Origin: Salinivirgaceae bacterium
GTDB taxonomy: Bacteria; Bacteroidota; Bacteroidia; Bacteroidales; SZUA-534
DNA length: 52,916 nucleotides
Assembly (NCBI GenBank): GCA_027858735.1
Contig: JAQICC010000232.1
Span: forward strand, 1-52,916
Reading direction: 5' to 3'
In this document: one piece after another, positions 8,637 to 19,390 of the stretch
How positions within the stretch are numbered: the first letter of the stretch is position 1
How the letters are laid out: each line of letters begins with the position of its first letter
Position numbers and translations under genes: made by a program
Notes under the pieces: model-generated
What the model saw: only the letters and a program-made list of their open reading frames with translations
Databases searched by the model: none
Told to the model about the DNA's origin: nothing

Positions 8637-11330
8637 TTACTTGGCAGATTTTAGGTAATTGTCATCGAAAAACTTCTGGTAGCGTAGCAAATTTTTATCT
8701 TGTAAAAAGACTTTATAGTTTTCTCTCGAAATCACAAACTCTCTATAGGCATCTTTGTCAATCCCTTCGAATATTTCACCTGCAATTTTAACCGATTCGA
8801 AATAATTGTTGGCCATATTCCTATTTTTAAACCTTGTAACCGTTACCATACTATAATCAGCTGAAAGCAACTCGCTTTCTAAATTAAACTCAAGAAAATA
8901 GTAATAATCAAGGTTAAAGTTTGTCAAATTAAATTTAACCCTGTTTACATCGGCTTTTTCATTCGATACAACAACAATATAATAATGAACACTATCAGGC
9001 CTAAAATTGTACATCGATACATCAATTGAATCCATGTTCTCAAGTGTAGCTAAATCGCCACCAAATACCTCCTCTTCTAAAATAACCTCACGAATATCTC
9101 TATCAAGAGCTGCCAATACCTCTTGCGCATAAGTAGCTTCTTCCGTATTGGGATATCGCAATTGGAATGATGATAAACTATCTTTAAATGCAATAGTATC
9201 GCCTGAATGGCCACTACATAAAGTGGCTAAAAGTGCAAATTTTGGAATTAATTTACTTTCGCTGTAAGCCGAATCGGCAAATCGATAATTATAGTAAACC
9301 TCATCGCAGTTATCGTTTATAAAATATTTATAGGTTGCTTGATAAATAAACTTGACTTGATTTTCTATTTTTTCAAGCTGTTTAAAGTAATCCGGATCGC
9401 TCAACACCTTTGCATATTCACTACTGGGATATTCGTTTATCACCAAGTTTTTATATTCTTCGGCTTTTTTGTAATCTTTCTCTAAGAAATATAGCTTATA
9501 CAAATTATAATAGGTTAAAAGTCTAAATTCTGTTTGAGGATATGATTTAAGCAATTCAAGATATGCATTAATGCTTAATGTAAAATCATTAAATTTTTCT
9601 TTATAAAGTGTAGCTATATCGTAATAAGCTTCTTCAATTTTTTGTTCAGAAACCTGCATTGCCGAATCGGTCAATGGCAAACCAACCAAGTAATATTCGC
9701 GCGTTTTATTGCTGTAAATATTTTCAGAAGAATCGGCATTTACTTCACCATCTTCCCCAAAACTATCCCAATCCATCACCGTTTTATTCTTTCTCCTCCA
9801 ATCATCCTCATTCTTTCTGTCGCCAAACTTCTTTTTAAATTCCGATTGGCCCAAACTTAACATTGAAGGATTATAAAAATACCACTGCCCAGCAGACTCC
9901 TTATCCATTTGACGACCTTGTTGTTCCGCAAGCATTATATCTCTCTGCTGCTGAGCAAGCAGTTCTTTTTCTAATTGCTCTTGAGCCATAAGATCGGCTA
10001 TAATTCTATCAATCTTAATATTTCTTTCAGCCTCACTAAGTGCCGCTATTTTTTGAATACTATCTTCGCGTTCAATTATCTCAAGGTTTTGGACAAGCTC
10101 ATTTAAGTTTGAGCTTTTATTTTTAATTTGAACATAATCGGGATATTCTTTAGAAAGAAAAACCATTGAGCTATCGTAGTACATCTGCGAATTACGATAA
10201 TCTGGACGATCAAAGTAAATATCAGCAGCAGCTAAATACGATAATGATTTTTGGTTCGTATTTTCAGTGCTTGCATTGGCAGACAAAATGAAAAAATCAA
10301 TGGCCTCGCTATCGCGTGATTCATTGAAAGCTATATTTCCCAGCGCATAATATATTTGATCTCTAAAATCAATATTCTTGTCATCTTTAAGCATTTTGTA
10401 TAGCTCTTTCTGAAGCTGACGACTATCTTGAGCAGTGGCATTAAAAATACTTGCCCGGTTTATTCTCGCATTAAAGGTCATTTCATAGTTTGGCTTCAGG
10501 TCAACTACTACCCCATAAGCATCATATGCCTTTTTAATTTCATCAATGGTTTGATATAACTGAGCAAGAATATATTGATAGCGAACTTTCTTCTTTTTGT
10601 CTTTTGTGTTTTCAATGGCAATTAGCAAGTAAGGAATGGCACTGTCGTGCTGCTTTGTACGAATTAACACATCAACTTGAGTAGCGGCAAAGGGTCCCAC
10701 TAAGTAATCAGGCACTTTATCTTTTTCAGCTTCTACCTTTTTTAGAAATTCGAAAGCTCGATCGTACTTTTCCATTAAAGTATAGGTGCGAGCTAGCCAC
10801 AAATATCCATCATATTTAATGGGTTTATTAGAATACTCTTTAACTATGTAATTAAAATTCTCAATGGCAGGATAATGATCATGTTTGTAAAAATGTCCTT
10901 TCCCAATAAGCAAGTACGAGTCATCAATCCATTTTACAAATTCTTTCTGATCGTAAAACTCTTTGTACTTTTCATCTCTACTTTTACCCTCTTTACGTTT
11001 CGGTTTTTCAGTAATGGAATGTTTCCTGATACATTTTGACCCTTTTTCAATTACGCGATTCATATCACCATAACTAACCCGAACAGCCTCATTATCGCTA
11101 AACTTAAAAATCGGCAGTATTAAGGAATAATTATCCTTATACCCTTCATCAATTTTCTTAATTCCACTTTTTAAGGCTTCCTTACCATTGAAATAAACAT
11201 TGTAATATGAGGTAAGATTATGGTATGTTCGTGTTATGGGTGTATTTTTCTTGGTAGAACAGCTATTTATTAATAGTGCTACAAAAATTAAAAATACCGA
11301 CTTGGAATATAAAGTTTTAAATATCTGCAA
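8637..11330 (-). CDS. porW: SprE/PorW-like TPR lipoprotein (gliding motility / T9SS)
   Basis: Lipobox INSCSTKKNTPITRTYHNLTSYYNVYFNGKEALKSG is the SprE/PorW N-terminal signature; multiple TPRs; adjacent to porX. Confidence 0.85.
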   Translation of the reverse strand: MQIFKTLYSKSVFLIFVALLINSCSTKKNTPITRTYHNLTSYYNVYFNGKEALKSGIKKIDEGYKDNYSLILPIFKFSDNEAVRVSYGDMNRVIEKGSKCIRKHSITEKPKRKEGKSRDEKYKEFYDQKEFVKWIDDSYLLIGKGHFYKHDHYPAIENFNYIVKEYSNKPIKYDGYLWLARTYTLMEKYDRAFEFLKKVEAEKDKVPDYLVGPFAATQVDVLIRTKQHDSAIPYLLIAIENTKDKKKKVRYQYILAQLYQTIDEIKKAYDAYGVVVDLKPNYEMTFNARINRASIFNATAQDSRQLQKELYKMLKDDKNIDFRDQIYYALGNIAFNESRDSEAIDFFILSANASTENTNQKSLSYLAAADIYFDRPDYRNSQMYYDSSMVFLSKEYPDYVQIKNKSSNLNELVQNLEIIEREDSIQKIAALSEAERNIKIDRIIADLMAQEQLEKELLAQQQRDIMLAEQQGRQMDKESAGQWYFYNPSMLSLGQSEFKKKFGDRKNEDDWRRKNKTVMDWDSFGEDGEVNADSSENIYSNKTREYYLVGLPLTDSAMQVSEQKIEEAYYDIATLYKEKFNDFTLSINAYLELLKSYPQTEFRLLTYYNLYKLYFLEKDYKKAEEYKNLVINEYPSSEYAKVLSDPDYFKQLEKIENQVKFIYQATYKYFINDNCDEVYYNYRFADSAYSESKLIPKFALLATLCSGHSGDTIAFKDSLSSFQLRYPNTEEATYAQEVLAALDRDIREVILEEEVFGGDLATLENMDSIDVSMYNFRPDSVHYYIVVVSNEKADVNRVKFNLTNFNLDYYYFLEFNLESELLSADYSMVTVTRFKNRNMANNYFESVKIAGEIFEGIDKDAYREFVISRENYKVFLQDKNLLRYQKFFDDNYLKSAK

Positions 11331-11420
11331 AGCAAAATTGTTTTTCTTTCATTTAAACTACAATTCGGCAAAATTATTTTATTTTTTGTAATCTTTTTGT
11401 GTATTTGTTAAAAATACACA

Positions 11421-12551
11421 TTATTTAGCAATTTTATTAAGCATTGTTTGAGCAACGGCCTTCCAACTATAATATTCAAAAAACTTTTCAGGAATTGATG
11501 TATTATTTTTTGTTGCCTCAATTAACATTTCGGTAAACCTATCCCAATTATTATCGGCAGCAATGTAAAGTTTTGTTCCACAATGCTCAGGGTCAACACC
11601 AATTGCACCTGTGTTTGTAGACACTACATTCTTATTAAACCCTAAAGCTTCAATAATTCTAATTTTTATTCCTCCTCGGTTTAATACAGGAATCATAACC
11701 ACATTAGCCGTTTGAATGTATTCGTCAATATTATTTACAAACCCTGCATAAATAAAATGATCTTTGTCTACTTCTTCAAGCTGCTTTTTATAAGCATCAG
11801 ATACGCCCGCACCGCATACTAGTATCTTAAATTTGTTTTGGTATTGTTTTTTCATACGAGGCAGCAATTCTTGAACAATTATTTCAATAGCCTCAATATT
11901 AGGTATGTATTTAAGCGCACCAAAAAACATAAATATGGTCTCATCTAACTCTATTGCGTGCCTTTGTTTTATTTCATTTTGTTTCTGTTCTTTTAACTCA
12001 ATAGCTTTTTGCTGTGGAACACCATATGGGGTAACAAAACACTTGCTCTTATCTAACCGAAGTTTTTTAATGGCCAAATCTCTATCGACCTTAGTAACAA
12101 AAAATACTCCTTTTGCTCGTTTTAATGTGAATTTTTCAATAAACCAAACAAATGGCCAACGCGACCTTCCCAAAGATTTAAATCGCAAGTATTCAATATT
12201 GTGAGCATGTACAAAATATGGTGTATTCGTTTTTTTTGCAATCCAGTAAGTTATCAATCCTAAAAAAGGTTGCTCCAATAAAAGGCTACCGGGTTTAATT
12301 GTTCTTACTTCATTTAAAATTAGTTTATAATTTTTAAGAGAAATATAACGAAAGGAATTGCGCTTAATTATGGGTTTTATTTCAAAAGTGTGATCTTCGA
12401 GAGTTGATTTTGAATCGGTAATACAAATCACTTTTGCAATTCTGCCGAGTGCATCAAGAGGTCCGTAAGCATTTTTTTCCACTCCCGACACTTTACGTGT
12501 TAAAGTGGTTGGGGCAATAGAAACAATAATTTTAGATTCTGAAAATGACAT
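11421..12551 (-). CDS. Glycosyltransferase (GT4-like)
   Basis: HAHNIEYLRFKSLGR, IFMFFGALKYIPNIEAIEIIVQELLP, IRIIEALGFNKNVVSTNTGAIGV. Confidence 0.85.
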   Translation of the reverse strand: MSFSESKIIVSIAPTTLTRKVSGVEKNAYGPLDALGRIAKVICITDSKSTLEDHTFEIKPIIKRNSFRYISLKNYKLILNEVRTIKPGSLLLEQPFLGLITYWIAKKTNTPYFVHAHNIEYLRFKSLGRSRWPFVWFIEKFTLKRAKGVFFVTKVDRDLAIKKLRLDKSKCFVTPYGVPQQKAIELKEQKQNEIKQRHAIELDETIFMFFGALKYIPNIEAIEIIVQELLPRMKKQYQNKFKILVCGAGVSDAYKKQLEEVDKDHFIYAGFVNNIDEYIQTANVVMIPVLNRGGIKIRIIEALGFNKNVVSTNTGAIGVDPEHCGTKLYIAADNNWDRFTEMLIEATKNNTSIPEKFFEYYSWKAVAQTMLNKIAK

Positions 12552-12729
12552 GCCTTAATGGTTTATTGAGTGAACAATATAAGAAATTTTAAAGACTGTT
12601 TAAAAATAAGTAATGATTCTTAATAGATCGGCCAACTCTATTGAAAGAATAATTGATTTAATTATCTTGCAGCCACATATTAATATTTAATAGGATCGTC
12701 TACCTTTGGTAATGGCGGTATACGTTGAA

Positions 12730-14019
12730 ATGAAAAAAGTACTAATAATAACTTATTATTGGCCCCCAAGTGGAGGTGGTGGAGTTCAACGATGGTTGAA
12801 ATTTGTGAAATATTTGCCACAGTATGGAATTAAGCCAATTGTGGTTGCTCCTGAAAATGCTGAATACCCAAATTATGATAATTCATTAATAAATGATATA
12901 TCAAGTGAAACGGAAGTTATTAAAATCCCTATTTGGGAACCTTATCAGCTTTTTAAAATATTTACAGGTAAAAAAGCAAATGAAAAAGTTAATAGTGGAT
13001 TATTATCAAAAAGTAAAAAGAAATCAATAACCGAGCGCATATCAATTTGGATTAGAGGCAATATTTTAATCCCTGACCCTAGAGTCTTTTGGGTGCGACC
13101 TGCAACAAAATACCTTATTAAGTATTTAAAAAATGCTAACATTGATACGGTAATAACTACTGGCCCTCCACATAGTGTTCATTTAATTGGTTTGAAACTG
13201 AAAAAAAAGTTGAACATAAAATGGTTAGCAGATTTCAGAGATCCTTGGTCGGAAATTGATTATTTAGAAGAATTTAATCTGGGCAAACTAGCCATAAAAA
13301 GGCATCGTAGCTTAGAAAAAAAAATATTGACAAATGCAGATCAAATTATTACCGTAAGCTCTAATTGGGCTAAAGACCTTGAAAGGTTAGGAGCAAAAAA
13401 TGTTGAAGTTATTACCAATGGCTTTGATGAAGATGATTTTAGCATAGCCCAGATGCCAGAGGAAAATAGCAATGAATTTGTTTTATTGTATTCAGGGATT
13501 TTGCAAGATTATAGAAATCCTGAATTTTTGTGGGATGCCCTTGAAGATATTTGCCAGGAAAATGAAGATTTTGCAAATTCCTTCCAGTTGAAACTTTATG
13601 GTACCGTTGATGAAAGTGTTTTGAATTACATAAAAAATTTACCCTACTTAAGCAACTGTTTGCATAATGGTGGATATATTTCGCATAGTAATCTGGTATC
13701 AGAATATAAAAACGCAAATGTTTTGCTACTATTGCAAAACGATACCAAAAATGCTCTTGGACATATACCAGGCAAACTATTCGAGTATTTGGCTGCCAAT
13801 AAAAAAATTATAACCATAGGAAAAGAAGAAAGTGATGTTGCCGAAATTTTAAATTTAACTAAGGCTGGTAAATTATATGCTGAAAAGAATGTTTTAGATT
13901 TAAAAAAAGATTTATTTATTAAAATAACTGAAAAGGATCATAAATTAATTGAACCTTATACGAGAAAAACCCTAACAAAAAAGTTAGCTGCAATTTTAGA
14001 AAAACAAAGCACAAAATAA
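12730..14019 (+). CDS. Glycosyltransferase family 4
   Basis: MKKVLIITYYWPPSGGGGVQRWLKFVKYLPQYGIKPIVV; IPGKLFEYLAANKKIITIG. ORF track starts at a TTG at 12706; ATG at 12730 is the more likely start. Confidence 0.9.
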   Translation: MKKVLIITYYWPPSGGGGVQRWLKFVKYLPQYGIKPIVVAPENAEYPNYDNSLINDISSETEVIKIPIWEPYQLFKIFTGKKANEKVNSGLLSKSKKKSITERISIWIRGNILIPDPRVFWVRPATKYLIKYLKNANIDTVITTGPPHSVHLIGLKLKKKLNIKWLADFRDPWSEIDYLEEFNLGKLAIKRHRSLEKKILTNADQIITVSSNWAKDLERLGAKNVEVITNGFDEDDFSIAQMPEENSNEFVLLYSGILQDYRNPEFLWDALEDICQENEDFANSFQLKLYGTVDESVLNYIKNLPYLSNCLHNGGYISHSNLVSEYKNANVLLLLQNDTKNALGHIPGKLFEYLAANKKIITIGKEESDVAEILNLTKAGKLYAEKNVLDLKKDLFIKITEKDHKLIEPYTRKTLTKKLAAILEKQSTK

Positions 14020-14030
14020 ATTAATGGACT

Positions 14031-15218
14031 GTGGATATATTAAAACTTATTGGACGAGACAACGAACTTTTTACAAATGATATAAATTCTAATGCTAATG
14101 AATTATTGTCAATTGTTCAACATTCTTCTTTTCTCGTTATTGGAGGAGCAGGATCAATAGGTCAAGCTGTGACAAAAGAGATTTTTATGCGCAAGCCAAA
14201 AAAACTTCATGTGGTTGATATTAGTGAAAACAATCTGGTAGAACTTGTTAGGGACATTAGAAGTTCTTTTGGGTATATTGAAGGGGACTTTCAGACCTTT
14301 GCCTTAGATATTGGATCGTTAGAATACGATGCTTTTATTCATGCTGATGGCAATTATGATTACGTGCTCAATTTATCTGCACTAAAGCATGTAAGAAGTG
14401 AAAAGGACGCTTTTACCTTAATGAGAATGATTGATACCAATATTTTTAATACAGAGAAAACAATAAAGCAATCCATTGAAAATGGTGTAAAAAAATATTT
14501 CTGTGTTTCAACCGATAAAGCTGCAAATCCTGTTAATATGATGGGAGCATCAAAACGTATTATGGAAATGTTTATTCATAAATACAGTACTCAAATTGAT
14601 GTTTCCATGGCTCGATTTGCAAATGTTGCATTCTCCGATGGTTCGTTACTTCATGGTTTTAACCAGCGTATTCAAAAAAAACAGCCGATTGTAGCTCCAA
14701 GTGATATAAAAAGGTATTTTGTCGTTCCTAAAGAAGCGGGAGAGCTTTGTTTAATGTCCTGCATATTTGGTAAAAACCGTGATATATTCTTCCCAAAACT
14801 TAATGAAGATTTACATCTTGTAACTTTTGCTGATATAGCAATAAAGTATCTTAACAATCTAGGATTTAATGCATACTTATGTAATAATGAAGATGAAGCT
14901 CGCCAATTAACCAAGAGTTTACCAAAAGAAAGCAAGTGGCCTTGCCTTTTTACGAAAAGTGATACAACCGGAGAAAAAGATTTTGAGGAGTTTTACACCG
15001 ATAATGAAACCTTAGATTTGGATCGATTTAAAAGCCTTGGAATAATTAAGAACAGCATTGATTACGATAATGAAAAGATTGATAACTTTGTTCGAACTAT
15101 TGGTTTAATGCGAGAAAATATACAATGGACAAAAAATGATATTTTAGATTTGTTCCATAAAATGATTCCCGGTTTTGGGCACAAGGAAACTGGAAAATAT
15201 TTAGATTCTAAAATGTAA
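14031..15218 (+). CDS. legB: Nucleotide-sugar 4,6-dehydratase, LegB/CapD-like (extended SDR)
   Basis: FLVIGGAGSIGQAVTKEI, HVVDISENNLVELVRDI, VSTDKAANPVNMMGASKRIMEMF, VARFANVAFSDGS; first gene of the nonulosonate operon. GTG start. Confidence 0.82.
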   Translation: MDILKLIGRDNELFTNDINSNANELLSIVQHSSFLVIGGAGSIGQAVTKEIFMRKPKKLHVVDISENNLVELVRDIRSSFGYIEGDFQTFALDIGSLEYDAFIHADGNYDYVLNLSALKHVRSEKDAFTLMRMIDTNIFNTEKTIKQSIENGVKKYFCVSTDKAANPVNMMGASKRIMEMFIHKYSTQIDVSMARFANVAFSDGSLLHGFNQRIQKKQPIVAPSDIKRYFVVPKEAGELCLMSCIFGKNRDIFFPKLNEDLHLVTFADIAIKYLNNLGFNAYLCNNEDEARQLTKSLPKESKWPCLFTKSDTTGEKDFEEFYTDNETLDLDRFKSLGIIKNSIDYDNEKIDNFVRTIGLMRENIQWTKNDILDLFHKMIPGFGHKETGKYLDSKM

Positions 15219-15230
15219 TTTATAATTAAA

Positions 15231-16379
15231 TTGGAAGAGTTTGACAAAATACTAGCATTTATTAGGAACCTTTATAATGAACCTAATAATTTCATACCAT
15301 TGCACGCTCCTGTATTTAAAGGTAACGAAAAGAAATACTTAATCGATTGTATCGATTCAACGTATGTTTCAAGCGTTGGTAAATATGTTAGTAAGTTTGA
15401 ACAAATGATTGCTGACTATACAGGTGCCAAATACGCGGTTGCTACCGTTAATGGAACTGCGGCTTTACACATTGCCTTAAAACTAGTTGGAGTTAACAGT
15501 AATACGCACGTTATTACCCAACCGCTAACTTTTATTGCAACTGCAAACGCTATCAACTATTGCGGAGCCTCTCCAATATTTGTAGATGTAGATAAAGAAA
15601 CTCTTGGATTATCCCCAATTTCATTGCGAAAATATTTAAATGAAAATACACACATTAAAAATAATCAATCATATCATATAAAAAGTAATAAACCAATCAC
15701 TGCTTGTGTTCCAATGCATACTTTTGGACACCCATGCAAAATTGATGAGATAAAAAAAATTTGTGAAGAATATAATATTGCTTTAGTTGAAGACGCAGCA
15801 GAATCTCTGGGTTCGTTTTATAAAAACAGACATACCGGTATGTTTGGTGACATTGGTACCTTAAGCTTTAATGGTAATAAAACAATAACTACCGGTGGCG
15901 GTGGAATGCTAATTACAAACAATGAACAATTGTCCATTAAAGCAAAGCACATTACAACAACTGCAAAAGTCCCACATGAATGGGACTATGTACACGACAT
16001 TATTGGCTATAACTACCGTTTAACAAATTTAGCAGCAGCGTTAGGCTGTGCACAAATGGAACAATTACCAGATATAATTCAAGAAAAACAAATAAATGCA
16101 AAAAAGTATTCGGATTTTTTTAGTTCGCTTAAAATGAATTTTATTGAGCAACCAGAAAATTGTATTTCAAATTATTGGTTAAATGCTTTAATTTTGAACA
16201 ATAAAGAAGAACGTAATAATTTTTTGAAATATAGTAACGAGAACAAGGTTATGACCCGACCCATATGGGCATTGATGAATACATTGCCAATGTTCAAAGA
16301 TTGTTTTCATTCTGATTTAAATAATTCAGAGTGGTTTGCAGATAGAGTTGTTAATATACCAAGTAGCGTAATAAAATGA
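15231..16379 (+). CDS. legC: LegC-type PLP aminotransferase (DegT/DnrJ/EryC1 family)
   Basis: NFIPLHAPVFKGNEKKYLIDCIDSTYVSSVGKYVSKFE, ALVEDAAESLGSFYKNRHTGMFGDIGTLSFNGNKTITTGGGGML (PLP lysine). TTG start. Confidence 0.88.
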   Translation: MEEFDKILAFIRNLYNEPNNFIPLHAPVFKGNEKKYLIDCIDSTYVSSVGKYVSKFEQMIADYTGAKYAVATVNGTAALHIALKLVGVNSNTHVITQPLTFIATANAINYCGASPIFVDVDKETLGLSPISLRKYLNENTHIKNNQSYHIKSNKPITACVPMHTFGHPCKIDEIKKICEEYNIALVEDAAESLGSFYKNRHTGMFGDIGTLSFNGNKTITTGGGGMLITNNEQLSIKAKHITTTAKVPHEWDYVHDIIGYNYRLTNLAAALGCAQMEQLPDIIQEKQINAKKYSDFFSSLKMNFIEQPENCISNYWLNALILNNKEERNNFLKYSNENKVMTRPIWALMNTLPMFKDCFHSDLNNSEWFADRVVNIPSSVIK

Positions 16380-17278
16380 AAAAAATAAAAATAGGATATT
16401 TTGCTGACGGACCCTGGTCCCATAAAGCATTTGAATTACTTAACAATGATCCATTAATTGAAATCGCTTTTATTGTACCCCGAAGAGATACAAAAGACAA
16501 AACCCTTCTGAACTTTTCATCAAGATACCAAATTGATTATTTAGAAAATTCAAGTATTAATAGCCAAGAGTTTATTAATAAGGTAAAGAATTATCATTGC
16601 GATTTATTCGTATCAATGAGTTTTAATCAGATTTTTCGTAAAGAAATATTCAATATCCCTCCATTAAAAACAATTAATTGTCATGCCGGCAAATTACCTT
16701 TTTATAGAGGAAGGAATATTCTAAATTGGGCATTAATTAACGATGAAAATGAATTTGGAATAACAGTTCATTATATTGACGAAGGAATAGATACTGGTGA
16801 TATTATTCTACAACGAACATACCCTATTTCTGATGATGATGACTATGCATCACTACTTAATATGGCTCATGTTGAATGTGCTAATATTTTATATGATGCA
16901 ATTTGTATGATTATTAAAAATGAAGCAAAATCAATTAAACAAAAATCAATACATCCTGTTGGAATGTATTGTGGAAGAAGAATAGAAGGGGATGAATTAA
17001 TTGACTGGAATCAAACTTCACGCGAAATATTTAATTTTGTTAGATCGATATGTAAACCTGGTCCTCAAGCAACAACTTTTCTTGATAGAAATGAAATTAA
17101 GATTAATAAAGTTGCCGAGATTAAAGATGCCCCAAAATATAAAGGAAAAGTAGGGCAAGTACTATGCAAAACCAAACAAGGAACCTATTTTGTTAAAACC
17201 CAAGATAGTTATATCGAGATTATTCAAAGTACAGGGAAAATTATAGTAGGTAATATATTGAAATCAAATAATGGATAA
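16376..17278 (+). CDS. Formyltransferase family protein, predicted amino-sugar/nonulosonate N-formyltransferase
   Basis: Fmt-like catalytic motifs NCHAGKLPFYRGRNILNWALIN and ITVHYIDEGIDTGDII (Asn, His, Asp intact); ATGA overlap with legC and overlaps downstream neuB. Confidence 0.85.
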   Translation: MKKIKIGYFADGPWSHKAFELLNNDPLIEIAFIVPRRDTKDKTLLNFSSRYQIDYLENSSINSQEFINKVKNYHCDLFVSMSFNQIFRKEIFNIPPLKTINCHAGKLPFYRGRNILNWALINDENEFGITVHYIDEGIDTGDIILQRTYPISDDDDYASLLNMAHVECANILYDAICMIIKNEAKSIKQKSIHPVGMYCGRRIEGDELIDWNQTSREIFNFVRSICKPGPQATTFLDRNEIKINKVAEIKDAPKYKGKVGQVLCKTKQGTYFVKTQDSYIEIIQSTGKIIVGNILKSNNG

Positions 17279-18287
17279 GGTTATTATAATAGCTGAAGCT
17301 GGAGTAAATCATAACGGTAATATAGATAATGCCAAGCGTTTAATTGACATTGCCGCAGACGCCGGTGTTGATTATGTGAAATTCCAAACATTTAAAGCAA
17401 ACAAGTTAGCAAGTAAAAAGGCAAGCAAGGCTAAATATCAAAAAGTAAATACAGGTAATAATCTTTCTCAATTTGAAATGTTAAAAAAATTAGAATTGTC
17501 AGAGTCTGATCATAATATTTTAATAACACACTGTGTTCAAAGAAATATTAAATTCCTCTCTACAGGTTTTGATAATGACAGCATTAACTTTTTAAGTAAA
17601 GGATTAATAGATTTTATTAAGATTCCCTCTGGAGAAATAACTAATTACCCATACCTGGTTAATTGTGCTTTGAAAAAGCTTCCAATAATATTATCAACCG
17701 GAATGTGCTATTTAGATGAGGTAGGTGCTGCCTTAAATGTTCTTGTTAAAAACGGAGCAGATCGGAAATCTATTACTATTTTGCATTGCAATACAGAGTA
17801 TCCAACTCCAATAAGTGATGTGAATTTATTAGCTATGCAAACCTTAAACAAAGAATTTGGTGTTAAGGTTGGTTATTCTGATCATACTTTAGGAATTGAA
17901 GTACCTATTGCAGCAGTAGCTATGGGAGCATCTGTAATCGAAAAACATTTTACATTAGACCGTAACATGAACGGACCAGACCACAAAGCCAGTCTCGAAC
18001 CTAGTGAGCTTAAAGCTATGGTAACAGCCATTCGTAACGTAGAAAGAGCACTTGGCACAGGTATTAAAGAACCATCAGAATCAGAAAAAAAGAATATTTT
18101 CATTGCTAGAAAAAGTATCCATATTAACCAAATAATTAATCCTAATTCGGTTTTAAATGAGGATATGTTAATTATGAAACGCCCTGGTGATGGAATTTCA
18201 CCAATGGAATTAAATAAGATTATTGGTAGAAGAACAAACAAATTAATGAATGAAGATGATAAGCTTTCATGGGAGGATTTAATATGA
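17271..18287 (+). CDS. legI: Nonulosonate synthase (NeuB/LegI family)
   Basis: IIIAEAGVNHNGNIDNAKRLIDIAADAGVDYVKFQTFKA, SDHTLGIEVPIAAVAMGASVIEKHFTLDRNMNGPDHKASLEP, C-terminal SAF domain RPGDGISP. Confidence 0.94.
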   Translation: MDKVIIIAEAGVNHNGNIDNAKRLIDIAADAGVDYVKFQTFKANKLASKKASKAKYQKVNTGNNLSQFEMLKKLELSESDHNILITHCVQRNIKFLSTGFDNDSINFLSKGLIDFIKIPSGEITNYPYLVNCALKKLPIILSTGMCYLDEVGAALNVLVKNGADRKSITILHCNTEYPTPISDVNLLAMQTLNKEFGVKVGYSDHTLGIEVPIAAVAMGASVIEKHFTLDRNMNGPDHKASLEPSELKAMVTAIRNVERALGTGIKEPSESEKKNIFIARKSIHINQIINPNSVLNEDMLIMKRPGDGISPMELNKIIGRRTNKLMNEDDKLSWEDLI

Positions 18288-19390
18288 AGATAGGATTGCT
18301 ATCAAGTTCGCGAGCCGATTTTGGTATTTATTATCCATTAGCAAAGAAACTATCTGAAGATGTTTTATTTGATTTAGAATTAATAGTATTTGGAACTCAT
18401 TTATCGGATAAATTTGGGCGAACGGTTCAAGAAATTGAAAAATATTTCCATGTTAAATACAAGATAGAAACACTTCAAGATGGAGATTCTGCAGCTGATA
18501 TATCAAACTCAATAGGCGTAACAATACAAAAGTTCTCTAAATTTTGGGATGAAAATAAATTTGATTTGGTACTTTGCCTTGGAGATAGGTATGAAATGTT
18601 CGCAGCCGTTACTGCTGCATCACCATTTAATATTAAATTTGCACATATTCACGCTGGAGAAACTACCTTAGGAGCTATTGATAATGCATACCGGCATTGT
18701 ATTTCTTTAATGTCAGAATATTTATTTGTAACTACTGAAGAATATAAAAACAGAGCGATTGAAATTTGTCAAAGCCCAACGAAAGTGTTCATTGTTGGGG
18801 CATTAAGCATTGATAATTTAATTCGTAGTAATTTTTATTCGATTGAGGAAATAAAACAACATTTTGATATCGATTTTTCAAAACCTACAATATTATCTAC
18901 ATTTCATCCAGAAACAATTTCATTTGAAAAAAACACTATATATATAAAGCAATTGATTGATGCATTTAGGCAAATGCAAGAAAATTATCAGATATTAATT
19001 ACAATGCCAAATGCTGACACAATGGGACTGATTATACGTAGTGAATTAGAAAACTTTGCGCTTAATAATCCAAAAATAGCATTAAGGGAATCACTAGGTG
19101 TAAAAGGTTATTTGTCATGTATGAAACATTGTGAATTTTTGTTGGGTAATACCTCAAGTGGTTTTGCCGAAGCTGCCTATTTTCCAAAGTGGGTTATTAA
19201 TATTGGTGATAGGCAAAAAGGAAGAATAAGAACACCCAATATTATCGATTGTGAGCCATCAAAAAAAGAAATATTAAAAGCTGTTAATCAAATTAAAAAT
19301 TTAGAAGAACCTAATGGATGCAATATTTATGGGAACGGTAGTGCTGCATCAAAAATATGCACTATATTAAAAAATGAATACGATGCATAA
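18284..19390 (+). CDS. legG: Hydrolysing UDP/GDP-N-acetylglucosamine 2-epimerase (NeuC/LegG family)
   Basis: MKIGLLSSSRADFGIYYPLAKKL, LCLGDRYEMFAA, HIHAGETTLGAIDNAYRHCISLMS. ATG at 18284 forms an ATGA overlap with the upstream stop and follows GGGAGGA, so it is preferred over the 18269 start. Confidence 0.92.
   Translation: MKIGLLSSSRADFGIYYPLAKKLSEDVLFDLELIVFGTHLSDKFGRTVQEIEKYFHVKYKIETLQDGDSAADISNSIGVTIQKFSKFWDENKFDLVLCLGDRYEMFAAVTAASPFNIKFAHIHAGETTLGAIDNAYRHCISLMSEYLFVTTEEYKNRAIEICQSPTKVFIVGALSIDNLIRSNFYSIEEIKQHFDIDFSKPTILSTFHPETISFEKNTIYIKQLIDAFRQMQENYQILITMPNADTMGLIIRSELENFALNNPKIALRESLGVKGYLSCMKHCEFLLGNTSSGFAEAAYFPKWVINIGDRQKGRIRTPNIIDCEPSKKEILKAVNQIKNLEEPNGCNIYGNGSAASKICTILKNEYDA

Noticed and set aside
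17882-18241. Minus-strand 119-aa ORF
   Set aside because: Shadow ORF inside neuB/legI; composition looks like antisense translation.
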